The position numbers and the translations under genes were made by a program. This document shows, piece after piece, positions 17,502-25,617 of a stretch of DNA of 37,178 bases; the stretch's first letter is position 1; each line of letters opens with the position of its first letter. The stretch is from Bacillota bacterium (GTDB lineage: Bacteria; Bacillota; Clostridia; Saccharofermentanales; DTU023): positions 1 to 37,178 of the forward strand of contig JAEWER010000015.1 of NCBI GenBank assembly GCA_023389255.1, read 5' to 3'. The notes under the pieces are model-generated. The model did not search any database and was not told the DNA's origin. It saw nothing but the letters and a program-made list of their open reading frames with translations.

Positions 17502-17909
17502 ATGGCAAAAGCAACTAAATCTAAAAAGGGTACTACCCGTACAAGAAGAAGAGATCGCAAGAATGTGCTCAAAGGTCAAGCACATATCCATGCATCTTTT
17601 AACAATACCATCGTTACTATCTCAGACTTAGAGGGTAATGTTATTTCTTGGTCCTCTGCTGGTGCACAAGGTATGCGTGGTTCTAGAAAGAGCACTCCTT
17701 TTGCAGCTCAGCTGGCTTCAGAAGCAGCCGCTAAAGCAGCTATCGATCACGGCATGCAGACCGTTGAAGTTTATGTCAAAGGTCCTGGTTCAGGTCGTGA
17801 GTCAGCTATTCGTGCGTTAGCTGCAGCTGGTTTAGAGGTCGTGATGATCAAAGATGTCACCCCCATTCCTCACAATGGTTGCAGACCGCCGAAGAGAAGG
17901 AGAATCTAG
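17502..17909 (+). CDS. rpsK: 30S ribosomal protein S11 (uS11)
   Basis: This encodes the 135-residue platform protein S11, which helps shape the E- and P-site region of 16S rRNA. The conserved AHIHASFNNTIVTI segment (about 28-41), the GSRKSTPFAAQ stretch and the C-terminal PHNGCRPPKRRR motif are all present. The N-terminus is Lys/Arg-rich, as usual. It follows rpsM by nine bases. In most clostridia rpsD comes next; here a 51-base non-coding gap leads straight to rpoA. Confidence 0.98.
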   Translation: MAKATKSKKGTTRTRRRDRKNVLKGQAHIHASFNNTIVTISDLEGNVISWSSAGAQGMRGSRKSTPFAAQLASEAAAKAAIDHGMQTVEVYVKGPGSGRESAIRALAAAGLEVVMIKDVTPIPHNGCRPPKRRRI

Positions 17910-17960
17910 GCTTTTTCATCGTTGCAGTCAATCAGATTCACCTTGCTTTAGGAGGCTTAA

Positions 17961-18941
17961 ATGTTAGAAAATAAACAACCCAATATCGAGTGTGTAGAAC
18001 TCAGTAGTGATAACTCCTACGGTCGCTTTACCGTCGAGCCTTTAGAGCGTGGCTATGGTACTACCTTAGGTAATTCGCTTCGTCGCGTGCTTCTTTCTTC
18101 GTTGGAAGGCTGTGCAGTAACTTCGTTGCGTGTCGAGGGCGTGTACCATGAATTTTCAACCATTCCTGGTGTTATCGAAGACATGACAGAGATTATTCTC
18201 AATGTCAAATCGATCAGAGCCAAAATTCGTAATAACGATATCAAGACTGTTTACATCAACTGTGATGCAGGACAGACTGGTGTTGTTACTGCGGGTGATA
18301 TCGTCTGTGACGACGAGGTTGAAATCGTAAATCCTGACCTGAAAATCTGTACCTTAAATGGTGATGGAAAACTGTTCATGGAGATGACTCTCTGCCGTGG
18401 GGTCGGTTACAACAGTGCCGAAGAAAACAAATGGCCAGAGCAATTGATCGGCGTCATTCCCATTGATTCAATTTTCAATCCTGTGCGTAAAGTTAATTAC
18501 TACGTGGAGAATACCCGTGTAGGACAGGTCACTAATTTCGATAAATTAACCTTGGAAGTTTGGACTGACGGTACTGTTGAGGCTAACAAGGCAGTACAAT
18601 TCGCAGCTAACCACTTAATCGATCAACTACAAATTTTTGTTGACTTAGAGCGCAGATCTGAAGTTGAAGAAGTTGTAGAAGCTGAAGTTATGGCAGAACC
18701 TATCAACAAGATGGGCGAGACTTTGATCGAAGATGTGGACTTCTCGGTGCGTACATACAATTGCTTGAAGAGAGCAAACATCAACACAGTTCAAGATTTG
18801 ATTAACAAATCTCAGGACGACATGATGAAAGTACGCAACTTGGGTAAAAAATCATTAGAAGAAGTGATTGTTAAGCTCCACGACATGGGTCTTTCTCTGG
18901 CTCCCAGTTTAGAACCCAAAAGAGATGCAGATGAGGCTTAA
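17961..18941 (+). CDS. rpoA: RNA polymerase subunit alpha
   Basis: This 326-residue alpha subunit dimerises to nucleate RNA polymerase assembly and contacts upstream promoter DNA and activators. The N-terminal domain (about 1-230) has the GYGTTLGNSLRRVLLSSLEG assembly segment. An acidic linker (about 222-240) leads to the C-terminal helix-hairpin-helix domain (about 245-312) with VRTYNCLKRANI and VRNLGKKSLEE. AGGAGG at 17951-17956 supports ATG 17961. Length is close to the usual 310-330 residues. Confidence 0.98.
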   Translation: MLENKQPNIECVELSSDNSYGRFTVEPLERGYGTTLGNSLRRVLLSSLEGCAVTSLRVEGVYHEFSTIPGVIEDMTEIILNVKSIRAKIRNNDIKTVYINCDAGQTGVVTAGDIVCDDEVEIVNPDLKICTLNGDGKLFMEMTLCRGVGYNSAEENKWPEQLIGVIPIDSIFNPVRKVNYYVENTRVGQVTNFDKLTLEVWTDGTVEANKAVQFAANHLIDQLQIFVDLERRSEVEEVVEAEVMAEPINKMGETLIEDVDFSVRTYNCLKRANINTVQDLINKSQDDMMKVRNLGKKSLEEVIVKLHDMGLSLAPSLEPKRDADEA

Positions 18942-18962
18942 CGGTTTCGTATAGGAGGAAAT

Positions 18963-19487
18963 ATGGCGGGATATCGCAAATTAGGTCGTAAGACTGGTGT
19001 TCGTAAATCCATCCTGCGCAACATGGTTACCAGTTTAATTGTCAATGGTAGATTGGTTACCACCAATACCCGCGCTTTAGAGGTGCAACGAACCGCAGAA
19101 AAATTGATTACTTTAGCAGTTAAAGAACATAAAAATTTTGACACCAAAGAAAAGAAAGTTTCTAAGGCTAAGCTGGATGGTAAAGGCCGTAAGGTTTTGA
19201 CCACCGCTACCAGCAAGAACGGTGCTAAGTACGATGTGGTAGAACGTGAACTGACCACCAAAATGGTACAGGTTGATCACCCCTCACGCTTAGCTGCACG
19301 CCGTAAGTTAGCAACTAGCATGTTTGAGTTCCGTGATGAAAAGGGTAAGCGTATCAACACCATCAATTACCTATTCAACGAAGTTGCTCCGAAGTATGAG
19401 GGCAGAAATGGTGGTTATACCCGCATCATCAAAATGGGTCCCAGACGTGGCGATGCTGCTGAAATGGTGTTAATTGAATTAGTCTAA
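18963..19487 (+). CDS. rplQ: 50S ribosomal protein L17 (bL17), extended form
   Basis: This encodes the large-subunit protein L17 near the exit tunnel. The N-terminal core (1-55, with RKSILRNMVTSL and TTNTRALEVQRTAEKLITLA) and C-terminal core (about 107-174, with NYLFNEVAPKY and GGYTRIIKMGPRRGD) match the family. Between them lies an insert of roughly 50 residues (about 56-106) rich in Lys, Thr and Val, making 174 residues instead of the usual 115-130. Longer L17 proteins occur in several clostridial groups. AGGAGG at 18954-18959 places the start. It is the last gene of the operon and is followed by a terminator. Confidence 0.96.
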   Translation: MAGYRKLGRKTGVRKSILRNMVTSLIVNGRLVTTNTRALEVQRTAEKLITLAVKEHKNFDTKEKKVSKAKLDGKGRKVLTTATSKNGAKYDVVERELTTKMVQVDHPSRLAARRKLATSMFEFRDEKGKRINTINYLFNEVAPKYEGRNGGYTRIIKMGPRRGDAAEMVLIELV

Positions 19488-19517
19488 TCCTGAATTTTCA
19501 AGGTTACTCTATCCATG

Positions 19518-19548
19518 AAAAAGAGAGCGAAAAAGCTCTCTTTTTTTT
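19518..19548 (+). terminator. Rho-independent terminator of the alpha ribosomal operon
   Basis: The stem 19521-19528 pairs with 19535-19542 (extendable by A-T pairs), with loop GAAAAA and a run of eight T's. This is a strong intrinsic terminator. Confidence 0.95.
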
Positions 19549-19552
19549 ATGT

Positions 19553-19580
19553 TTGCAAGTGCTATAAAACACAATATACT
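19553..19580 (+). promoter_or_regulatory. Sigma-A type promoter for the aldolase-like gene
   Basis: TTGCAA (19553-19558) and TATACT (19575-19580) are separated by 16 bases, immediately downstream of the ribosomal terminator and about 30 bases ahead of the next start codon. Confidence 0.65.
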
Positions 19581-19609
19581 AAAACTAATAACAACCAGCG
19601 GAGGCGTCT

Positions 19610-20653
19610 ATGCTGACATTTTTGAATGACTATAGTTACTTATGTCATGAGCGTATTTTACAGGCACTGCAAAACCATCAAGGGGAAGCAAATCCAGGAT
19701 ACGGTTTAGATCAGCATAGTATTAATGCGAGAGAGCTAATTCTTAAGGCGTGTGGTACTGATTCAGAGCATCACTCAGTCTTTTTCTTTAATGGTGGCAC
19801 CCAAGTCAATGCATGTCTCATCGATTCATTTCTTTATTCACACCAATCGGCAATAGCTATTGAAACAGGACATATTTCTTGTCATGAAGTCAGTGCGATT
19901 GAAGCAACCGGACACAAGGTTGAAGTGATACCTGGTGAAAATGGCAAGATGGTGCCTGAACGCTTAGCTCAATTTTTGAGTGAGCGTTATAACGATGAGG
20001 CACTGATGCACATGTGCGATCCTGCCATGCTCTACATTTCACACTCAACCGAGCTGGGTACGGTGTATACAGGGGAAGAGTTGCATCAATTGCGTGCTAT
20101 TTGTGATCAATATCAATTGAAAATTTATATTGATGGTGCCCGTATGGCTTCTGGAGTCACAGCTACAGGTGCTGCCACAATTGCAGATGTTGTTGCCACA
20201 GCAGATGCTTTTACCTTAGGTGGCACTAAACATGGTCTAATTGCAGGAGAGGCATTAGTAATCAAAAACTCCGCACTGATGCGGGGTTTTGTTTCGTTAC
20301 AAAAACAATTTGGTGCTTTATCGGCTAAAGGCTTCTTTCAAGGCATTCAATTTGCAGAATTGTTCAAAGATGGTTTGTATTGGGAGATTGGCAAACAAGA
20401 AAATGCTCACGCTAGCACTATCCAAGAGGGGCTCAAGCAATTAGGTTTTAAGCTCTACACTGAATCACCGACCAACCAGTTATTTGTCATCTTAACCAGA
20501 GCACAACTAGCTAAGTTAAGAGAGAAAGTTACCTGCACATTTTTTGCCGAGCTAAAAGATGATCTGGTAGTAGTTAGACTTTGCACCTCATTTGCTACCA
20601 CAGATGCTGAGTGTGAGAGTGTTTTGGCAGTGTTTTCTCAATTGCGTGACTAG
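19610..20653 (+). CDS. PLP-dependent threonine aldolase / beta-eliminating lyase family enzyme
   Basis: This 347-residue fold-type I PLP enzyme is likely a low-specificity threonine aldolase that cleaves threonine or allo-threonine to glycine and acetaldehyde. Visible marks are the NPGYG substrate segment near 28-32, the FFFNGGTQVN PLP-phosphate region, YIDGARM with D175 (pyridine nitrogen) and R178, and LGGTKHG with the Schiff-base lysine K207. GGAGG at 19600-19604 sets the start. It has its own promoter and stands alone between the ribosomal operon and the ECF genes. Other lyases of the same family cannot be excluded. Confidence 0.85.
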   Translation: MLTFLNDYSYLCHERILQALQNHQGEANPGYGLDQHSINARELILKACGTDSEHHSVFFFNGGTQVNACLIDSFLYSHQSAIAIETGHISCHEVSAIEATGHKVEVIPGENGKMVPERLAQFLSERYNDEALMHMCDPAMLYISHSTELGTVYTGEELHQLRAICDQYQLKIYIDGARMASGVTATGAATIADVVATADAFTLGGTKHGLIAGEALVIKNSALMRGFVSLQKQFGALSAKGFFQGIQFAELFKDGLYWEIGKQENAHASTIQEGLKQLGFKLYTESPTNQLFVILTRAQLAKLREKVTCTFFAELKDDLVVVRLCTSFATTDAECESVLAVFSQLRD

Positions 20654-20716
20654 TGGTGTAGAAGTTTGCAATAAATTTGTTTGTAAAATTTACTGATTAC
20701 CTAGACAATAGAGAGT

Positions 20717-22483
20717 ATGAATTTCTCTCACCCAACTAGTTTTATACGTTTAAAAAATGTTTCTTATAGCTATCCCACTGTTGAACGGGGTAAATCTTTG
20801 GCTGTCGCTAATGTCAGTATGGAGATTGAAGCTGGTAAACATGTAGTCATTCTAGGTCATAACGGTTCTGGTAAATCGACAGTAGCCAAGTTGATCAATG
20901 GCTTACTGCAACCAGATCAAGGCGAAGTTATAGTCGCTGGCATGAACACGCTACATGAAGACGAGATGTGGGAAATTCGTCGTCTTTGTGGCATGGTTTT
21001 TCAGAATCCAGATAACCAAATTGTGGGAACGACAGTAGAAGAAGATGTAGCCTTTGGTCCAGAGAATTTAGGCATACCCCCACAAGAGATAGCGCACCGT
21101 ATCGATTCGGCTTTAGCACAAGTAAACCTCCGTGAGCATAAGAGTAAATCACCAGCACAATTGTCTGGTGGGCAGAAGCAGAAGTTAGCCATTGCGGGTA
21201 TCTTAGCCATGGAGCCCAAGTGCATGATACTCGATGAATCGACTTCGATGCTTGACCCTGTTAGCGCAGCCGACTTTATGCAAGTGGTTACAGGCTTAAA
21301 ACGAGAGAAAAATCTTACCATTATTGAAATCACTCACGATATGGAAGCTGCTCTCAAAGCAGATTACGTGTATGTGATGCACAAAGGACGCATACTCACA
21401 GCTGGTACGCCCAGAGAAATATTTACTAATCCGCAGTTACTGCTAGAGGCTAACTTGGAAATACCAGCACACCTAGATGTACTTTATCACCTAGATCCAG
21501 CCAGCTTTCAAAGTGATAAGCCAGCTTATGAACGACCTTTCACCTACGATGAGGTAATCGCTAGGTTGCAAATAAAAGAGGATAAGCCAGAACAGGTGGA
21601 GTGCTTAGCCCCGCAGGAGAAAAATAAGTCTATCTTAGCTACTGAGCAAACAGAGATTTTACGCATTGAGCACCTTAGCTATACCTATAGTGAAGGAACA
21701 GAATTCGTACAGACGGCGCTAGATGATATTAATTTCAGTGTTAATAAGGGAGAGTTTATCGCCTTAGTAGGACATTCAGGATCTGGTAAATCGACTTTAA
21801 TTACCCATTTAAACGGTTTGTACCGTGCTAAGCAAGGCAAGGTCTTTGTTGCTGGCGAGTGTTTAGATAATAAAGAGAATATTCAGAGTATTCGTTCTCA
21901 AGTTGGTTTGTTGTTCCAATACCCAGAGTATCAATTATTTGAAGAGACAGTGTTTGCCGACATAGCTTTTGGTCCCACGCAACTGAAGTTTGAACCTGAG
22001 CGTATCAACCAAGCAGTCCATCAAGCGGCCAGAGATGTGGGGCTAGCTGAAGATTTACTGCAAAGATCTCCATTCGAACTTTCAGGCGGGCAAAAAAGAC
22101 GTGTAGCGATTGCTGGCGTGCTGGCGATGGAGCCAGATATTTTGGTATTAGACGAGCCCGCTGCTGGTTTAGATCCGATGGGCAGATTAGAGATTTTGGG
22201 CTATCTAAATTCCTTAAAACAGCAAGGCAAGACGATTATTCTCGTGACTCATAACATGGCAGATGCGGCCGAACTAGCAGATCGCATTGTGGTTTTGAAC
22301 AAGGGTAAATTAATTGCTTGCGATACGCCCCAAGCTATTTTTAGCAATGCTAAATTATTGCAACAAGCAGGTTTAGATTTACCGCCAGTTGCACATTTTG
22401 CTAATTATTTGAGCACTAAATTAGGCAAAAATTATTCCAGTTATCGCTTAGGTGACTTAATCTCAGAGTTGAAGAACAGATGA
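20717..22483 (+). CDS. ecfA: Fused EcfA1-EcfA2 ATPase of an ECF vitamin/metal transporter
   Basis: One 588-residue chain carries both ATPases of an energy-coupling-factor transporter, which normally are two proteins of about 280 residues. The first unit has Walker A at 47-55 (GHNGSGKST), the LSGGQKQK signature and Walker B ILDESTSMLDP as in EcfA1. The second has Walker A at 352-360 (GHSGSGKST), LSGGQKRR and LVLDEPAAGLDP as in EcfA2. A charged linker of roughly 50 residues (about 275-325) joins them. No stop or frameshift interrupts the join. It overlaps ecfT by four bases (ATGA). No substrate-binding S component is in the window, so the complex is probably a shared group II module. The ribosome-binding site is weak (GAGAG at 20709-20713). 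Confidence 0.93.
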   Translation: MNFSHPTSFIRLKNVSYSYPTVERGKSLAVANVSMEIEAGKHVVILGHNGSGKSTVAKLINGLLQPDQGEVIVAGMNTLHEDEMWEIRRLCGMVFQNPDNQIVGTTVEEDVAFGPENLGIPPQEIAHRIDSALAQVNLREHKSKSPAQLSGGQKQKLAIAGILAMEPKCMILDESTSMLDPVSAADFMQVVTGLKREKNLTIIEITHDMEAALKADYVYVMHKGRILTAGTPREIFTNPQLLLEANLEIPAHLDVLYHLDPASFQSDKPAYERPFTYDEVIARLQIKEDKPEQVECLAPQEKNKSILATEQTEILRIEHLSYTYSEGTEFVQTALDDINFSVNKGEFIALVGHSGSGKSTLITHLNGLYRAKQGKVFVAGECLDNKENIQSIRSQVGLLFQYPEYQLFEETVFADIAFGPTQLKFEPERINQAVHQAARDVGLAEDLLQRSPFELSGGQKRRVAIAGVLAMEPDILVLDEPAAGLDPMGRLEILGYLNSLKQQGKTIILVTHNMADAAELADRIVVLNKGKLIACDTPQAIFSNAKLLQQAGLDLPPVAHFANYLSTKLGKNYSSYRLGDLISELKNR

Positions 22484-23286
22484 AAAATTATACTTTAGGA
22501 AAATATTATCCAGGTAATTCGTTGATTCATAGGGCGGATCCCCGTATTAAATTCTTGGGCATCATCTTAATGATGATTACCATTTTAATTGTGCGGGAGT
22601 GGCAACCGCTACTTATCTGCTTAGCAGGAGTTTTACTCTTATATTTTCTAACCCAAATACCAGCTAAGCCAGTTTTACAAAGTATAAAGCCGATAATTTT
22701 TATCATGACATTTGCCTTTTTGCTCAATTTGTTTAGTGGCAGTGGCGAACCATTGGTTAAATTTTGGCTATTTCAAATAACTAGGCAAGGTATCACCAAT
22801 GCTATTGTGATGTCGGTGCGTCTTTGTTTAATCGTTATTCTAACGACTTTGATGCTAACTCTAACTACCACTCCTATGCATTTAGCAGATGCTTTGGAAA
22901 AAATGCTTTCACCCTTGCAACGTTTTCGTTTCCCCGCTCACGAAATAGCGATGATGACATCGATCGCTTTGCGCTTTGTGCCCGTGTTATTAGAGGAAGC
23001 AGACAAGATAATGAAAGCACAAAGTTCTAGAGGGGCACAGTACGATACGGGCGGTGCCATCAAAAAAGCTAAAGGTTTTGTCAGTATTCTAGTACCTCTG
23101 TTTATCAGTGCATTGCGCCGAGCAGATGAGTTAGCCCAGGCGATGGAAGCGAGATGCTACCGTGGTGGCGAAGGAAGAACAAAACTACACTCGCTGAAAT
23201 TAGTGCTGAGTGATTACATGTTGGCAGTAGGTATCTTAGCGTTTTGTTCTGCTGTTCTGATAAGCCATTATTTTATTTTTGCCTAA
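22480..23286 (+). CDS. ecfT: ECF transporter transmembrane coupling protein EcfT
   Basis: This 268-residue membrane scaffold links the ATPases to interchangeable S components. Hydrophobic segments lie near 26-42, 44-58, 68-86, 108-128 and 246-266. The two cytoplasmic coupling-helix motifs are visible: SSRGAQYDTGG (about 183-193) and MEARCYRGG (about 222-230), whose Arg residues insert into the ATPase grooves. It overlaps the ATPase gene by ATGA and is followed by a terminator. In many Firmicutes truA comes next; here truA is about 6 kb downstream. Confidence 0.95.
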   Translation: MKNYTLGKYYPGNSLIHRADPRIKFLGIILMMITILIVREWQPLLICLAGVLLLYFLTQIPAKPVLQSIKPIIFIMTFAFLLNLFSGSGEPLVKFWLFQITRQGITNAIVMSVRLCLIVILTTLMLTLTTTPMHLADALEKMLSPLQRFRFPAHEIAMMTSIALRFVPVLLEEADKIMKAQSSRGAQYDTGGAIKKAKGFVSILVPLFISALRRADELAQAMEARCYRGGEGRTKLHSLKLVLSDYMLAVGILAFCSAVLISHYFIFA

Positions 23287-23326
23287 AATTGAACTCACTA
23301 ATAATTGTTAACGCAAAGAGTAATTC

Positions 23327-23356
23327 AAAGACTGAGTAAGCTCAGTCTTAATTTTT
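23327..23356 (+). terminator. Rho-independent terminator after ecfT
   Basis: The stem 23328-23336 pairs with 23341-23349 (9 bp, loop TAAG) and is followed by AATTTTT. Confidence 0.9.
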
Positions 23357-23464
23357 GCAAGTAGCAAAACATACAAAAATAGACACAAAAAATTAGTGAA
23401 AGGGTATAAAATAGTGACCTTCATTGTATATACTTTGCAGATTGCACAAGAAAACATGCTTATA

Positions 23465-23473
23465 TGCTAGAAT
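23465..23473 (+). promoter_or_regulatory. Extended -10 promoter upstream of cutC
   Basis: TGC followed directly by TAGAAT forms an extended -10. A TTGCAC lies upstream but at a poor 20-base spacing, so promoter strength is uncertain. Confidence 0.4.
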
Positions 23474-23484
23474 TTAGCGTATGA

Positions 23485-23502
23485 ATTGCTCAAAAGGGCA
23501 AT
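23485..23502 (+). repeat. Small hairpin at the cutC ribosome-binding site
   Basis: The stem 23485-23491 with 23496-23502 (7 pairs including one G-U, loop AAAA) ends 10 bases before GAGGAG. Twelve of its bases (23488-23499) recur at 24268-24279 at the end of the cutC gene. A seven-codon reading frame (23481-23504) covers it, with no visible ribosome-binding site. Confidence 0.4.
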
Positions 23503-23523
23503 AAAGAAATCTGAGGAGAGACC

Positions 23524-24285
23524 ATGGATTCAAGCTATAAACTAGAGTGCTGTGTAGATACTTTAGAGTCAGCTATCAATGCCCAAAATGGTGGTGCCGA
23601 TAGATTAGAGTTGGCATCGCATCTACTGATTGGTGGCATGAGTCCTAGTCCGTGGTTCATCGAACAAGTCTTAGAACTAGGTATTCCGACCAACGTTTTA
23701 TTGCGTCCCCGTTTTGGTGATTTTCACTACGATCAAGCTGAACAAGCAGTGCTGATCAAAGAAATAGAACATTGTCGCAAGCTTGGTGTACACGGAGTGG
23801 TCATCGGAGCCTTAACTGTTGATGGCAGATTAGATGAAGAAGCCTTAAAACCGATGCTTGAAGCAGCCGGGGACTTGGAAAAAGTTTTGCATCGTGCTTT
23901 CGATGTAACGAGAGTCCAGGCTGAAGCGCTGGAACAAGCGATCAAGCTCGGCTTTGATATTGTGTTGACTTCAGGTGGTAATGCTAAAGCTTTAGCTGGT
24001 GCTGATAACTTAGCCAAGTTAAATCAGCAAGCTGCTGGTCGTATCATTCTGCAGGCTGGTAGTGGTGTAACTGCTGAAAATATGGCAGAAATTGCATCTA
24101 AGACAGGTATTCGGCAATTCCATCTCTCAGGCAAAAAAACTGTGGCAGGACCCATGCAATATCGCAATCCCGACGTGCCCATGGGATTGCCCATCGCTTC
24201 TGAATATGACCGCATGGTAACTGATGTGGAAGCGATTAGAAGAGCGAAACAAGTATTGTTAGAAATCGCTCAAAAGGGCGCCTAA
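23524..24285 (+). CDS. cutC: CutC family TIM-barrel protein
   Basis: This 253-residue cytosolic protein belongs to the CutC family, historically linked to copper homeostasis but without a settled enzymatic role. Family marks are LECCVDTLESA (about 7-17), GGADRLELA, GGMSPS, RPRFGDFHY (about 61-69), HRAFDV and TSGG. The RPR motif carries Phe and His where E. coli CutC has Gly and Cys, so a putative metal-binding Cys is missing. GAGGAG at 23513-23518 precedes ATG 23524. It lies just upstream of a sugar ABC transporter and a ROK kinase, hinting at carbohydrate rather than copper metabolism here; that is inference. Confidence 0.88.
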   Translation: MDSSYKLECCVDTLESAINAQNGGADRLELASHLLIGGMSPSPWFIEQVLELGIPTNVLLRPRFGDFHYDQAEQAVLIKEIEHCRKLGVHGVVIGALTVDGRLDEEALKPMLEAAGDLEKVLHRAFDVTRVQAEALEQAIKLGFDIVLTSGGNAKALAGADNLAKLNQQAAGRIILQAGSGVTAENMAEIASKTGIRQFHLSGKKTVAGPMQYRNPDVPMGLPIASEYDRMVTDVEAIRRAKQVLLEIAQKGA

Positions 24286-24314
24286 ATTTGCAACAGATGT
24301 AGAGTAGGAGACGA

Positions 24315-24348
24315 AATACATTTTTAGTTGATGTATTCATTGTTTTTT
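24315..24348 (+). terminator. Weak terminator/attenuator ahead of the sugar-binding protein
   Basis: The AT-rich stem 24315-24321 pairs with 24331-24337 (7 bp, 9-base loop), followed after five bases by six T's. It could partially end cutC transcription before the transporter operon. Confidence 0.4.
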
Positions 24349-24362
24349 ATTTAGGAGGAAAC

Positions 24363-25508
24363 ATGAAAAAAACGAAGAAAGCCTTAGTATTAGCTATGGC
24401 AATCATCATGGCAGTAGCATTAGTTGCTTGCGGTGGTAAAAAAGAAGATAAACCTTCAACCAGTGGTACCGCACAAGGTACAGTAGCAGCCAACCAACAA
24501 GGTGAAACACCCAAAGAAGGTGGCAAAACTTTCAAAGTTGGTGTAGCTATCTACCAATACAATGACAACTTTATGACTCTGTATCGCACCGAGTTAGATA
24601 AGTACTTCAAAGAATTGGGTGAAAAAGATGGCAATACCTACGAACTGACTTTCGTAGATGGTAAGAATGACCAAGCTACTCAAACAGAGCAATTGAACAA
24701 CTTCATCGCTAATAAGATGAATTTAATCATTGCTAACTTGGTTGATCCTACCGCTGCTGACCAACTGATTGGTCAAGCCAAAAACGCTGATATTCCTTTG
24801 GTTTTAATCAACCGTGAACCTCGTGATACAGCAACCATGCAATTATGGCCTGGCAAAGTTACTTACGTAGGTGTTGACGCACGTCAATCTGGTGTATATC
24901 AAGGCGAAATCATCGCTTCATTAGCCAACAAAGGTGACGTCAATGGCGATGGTAAAGTCAACTACCTGATGATCATGGGTGATGCTGGTAACGTCGATGC
25001 TGAGCAACGCACCAAGTACTCAGTTGAAACTCTGCAAAAGAGCATTCCTGCTGAGAGCTTAGGTGAACCTCAACGCGGTAACTGGGACGAAGCAAAAGGT
25101 CAAGAAATTGCAGCTAATGCTTTATCACAATACGGCGATCAATTAGAGGTTATCTTCTCCAACAACGACGGTATGGCCAAAGGTGCTGTTACCGCTATCG
25201 AGCAAGCTGGTCGTAAAGTTAACGAAAACATCTACATTGTAGGTGTTGACGCTCTGCCCGAAGTTGTTGAAATGATCGGCAACAATAAGTTCACCGGTAC
25301 AGTTTTGAACGATGCTTTCAACCAATCACACACTGCAGCTGAAATCGCTGTTAAGTTGCTGAATGGTGAAGAAGTCGCTCCTTACTACTGGCATGACTAT
25401 GTCAAAGTAACCAAAGCTGAAGACGCTAATGTACAACGTGTCGAACCCAAGCCCGAGACTATCGAAGAGTACACCAAGCGTATTGAAGAGCTCTATGGCT
25501 CCAAATAA
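24363..25508 (+). CDS. mglB: Galactose/glucose-type ABC transporter substrate-binding lipoprotein
   Basis: This 381-residue lipoprotein binds sugar outside the cell and delivers it to the permease. The signal peptide ends in a lipobox ALVAC with lipid-bearing C23. A Ser/Thr/Gln-rich spacer leads to a periplasmic-binding-protein fold. A calcium-loop-like segment, D192-V-N194-G-D196-G-K-V-N200, corresponds to the MglB calcium site, and SNNDGMA near 264 matches the sugar-binding Asp segment. These point to the galactose/glucose (MglB) branch rather than ribose. GGAGG at 24354-24358 is four bases before the start. A hairpin separates it from the ATPase gene, a common way to keep binding protein in excess. 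Confidence 0.9.
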   Translation: MKKTKKALVLAMAIIMAVALVACGGKKEDKPSTSGTAQGTVAANQQGETPKEGGKTFKVGVAIYQYNDNFMTLYRTELDKYFKELGEKDGNTYELTFVDGKNDQATQTEQLNNFIANKMNLIIANLVDPTAADQLIGQAKNADIPLVLINREPRDTATMQLWPGKVTYVGVDARQSGVYQGEIIASLANKGDVNGDGKVNYLMIMGDAGNVDAEQRTKYSVETLQKSIPAESLGEPQRGNWDEAKGQEIAANALSQYGDQLEVIFSNNDGMAKGAVTAIEQAGRKVNENIYIVGVDALPEVVEMIGNNKFTGTVLNDAFNQSHTAAEIAVKLLNGEEVAPYYWHDYVKVTKAEDANVQRVEPKPETIEEYTKRIEELYGSK

Positions 25509-25548
25509 GTAAAGAGCTTGCAAGTGACTTTGAGTTAAACAAAAGATG

Positions 25549-25579
25549 GGGGCACTTGTCTTACAAGTGCCTCATTTTT
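25549..25579 (+). terminator. Partial terminator between binding protein and ATPase genes
   Basis: The 11-pair stem 25549-25559 with 25563-25573 (one G-U, loop CTT) is followed by ATTTTTA. Because the transporter genes belong together, it probably lets only part of transcription through. Confidence 0.8.
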
Positions 25580-25617
25580 AGCTTTATGCTCAGTGCGAAC
25601 AAGAAAGGAATGGGAAA

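Noticed and set aside
17910..17960. A remnant of rpsD between rpsK and rpoA
   Set aside because: The 51 bases contain no S4-like codons in any frame.
23306..23319. cre (catabolite control) site downstream of ecfT
   Set aside because: Three mismatches to conserved positions of the consensus, and it lies before a terminator.
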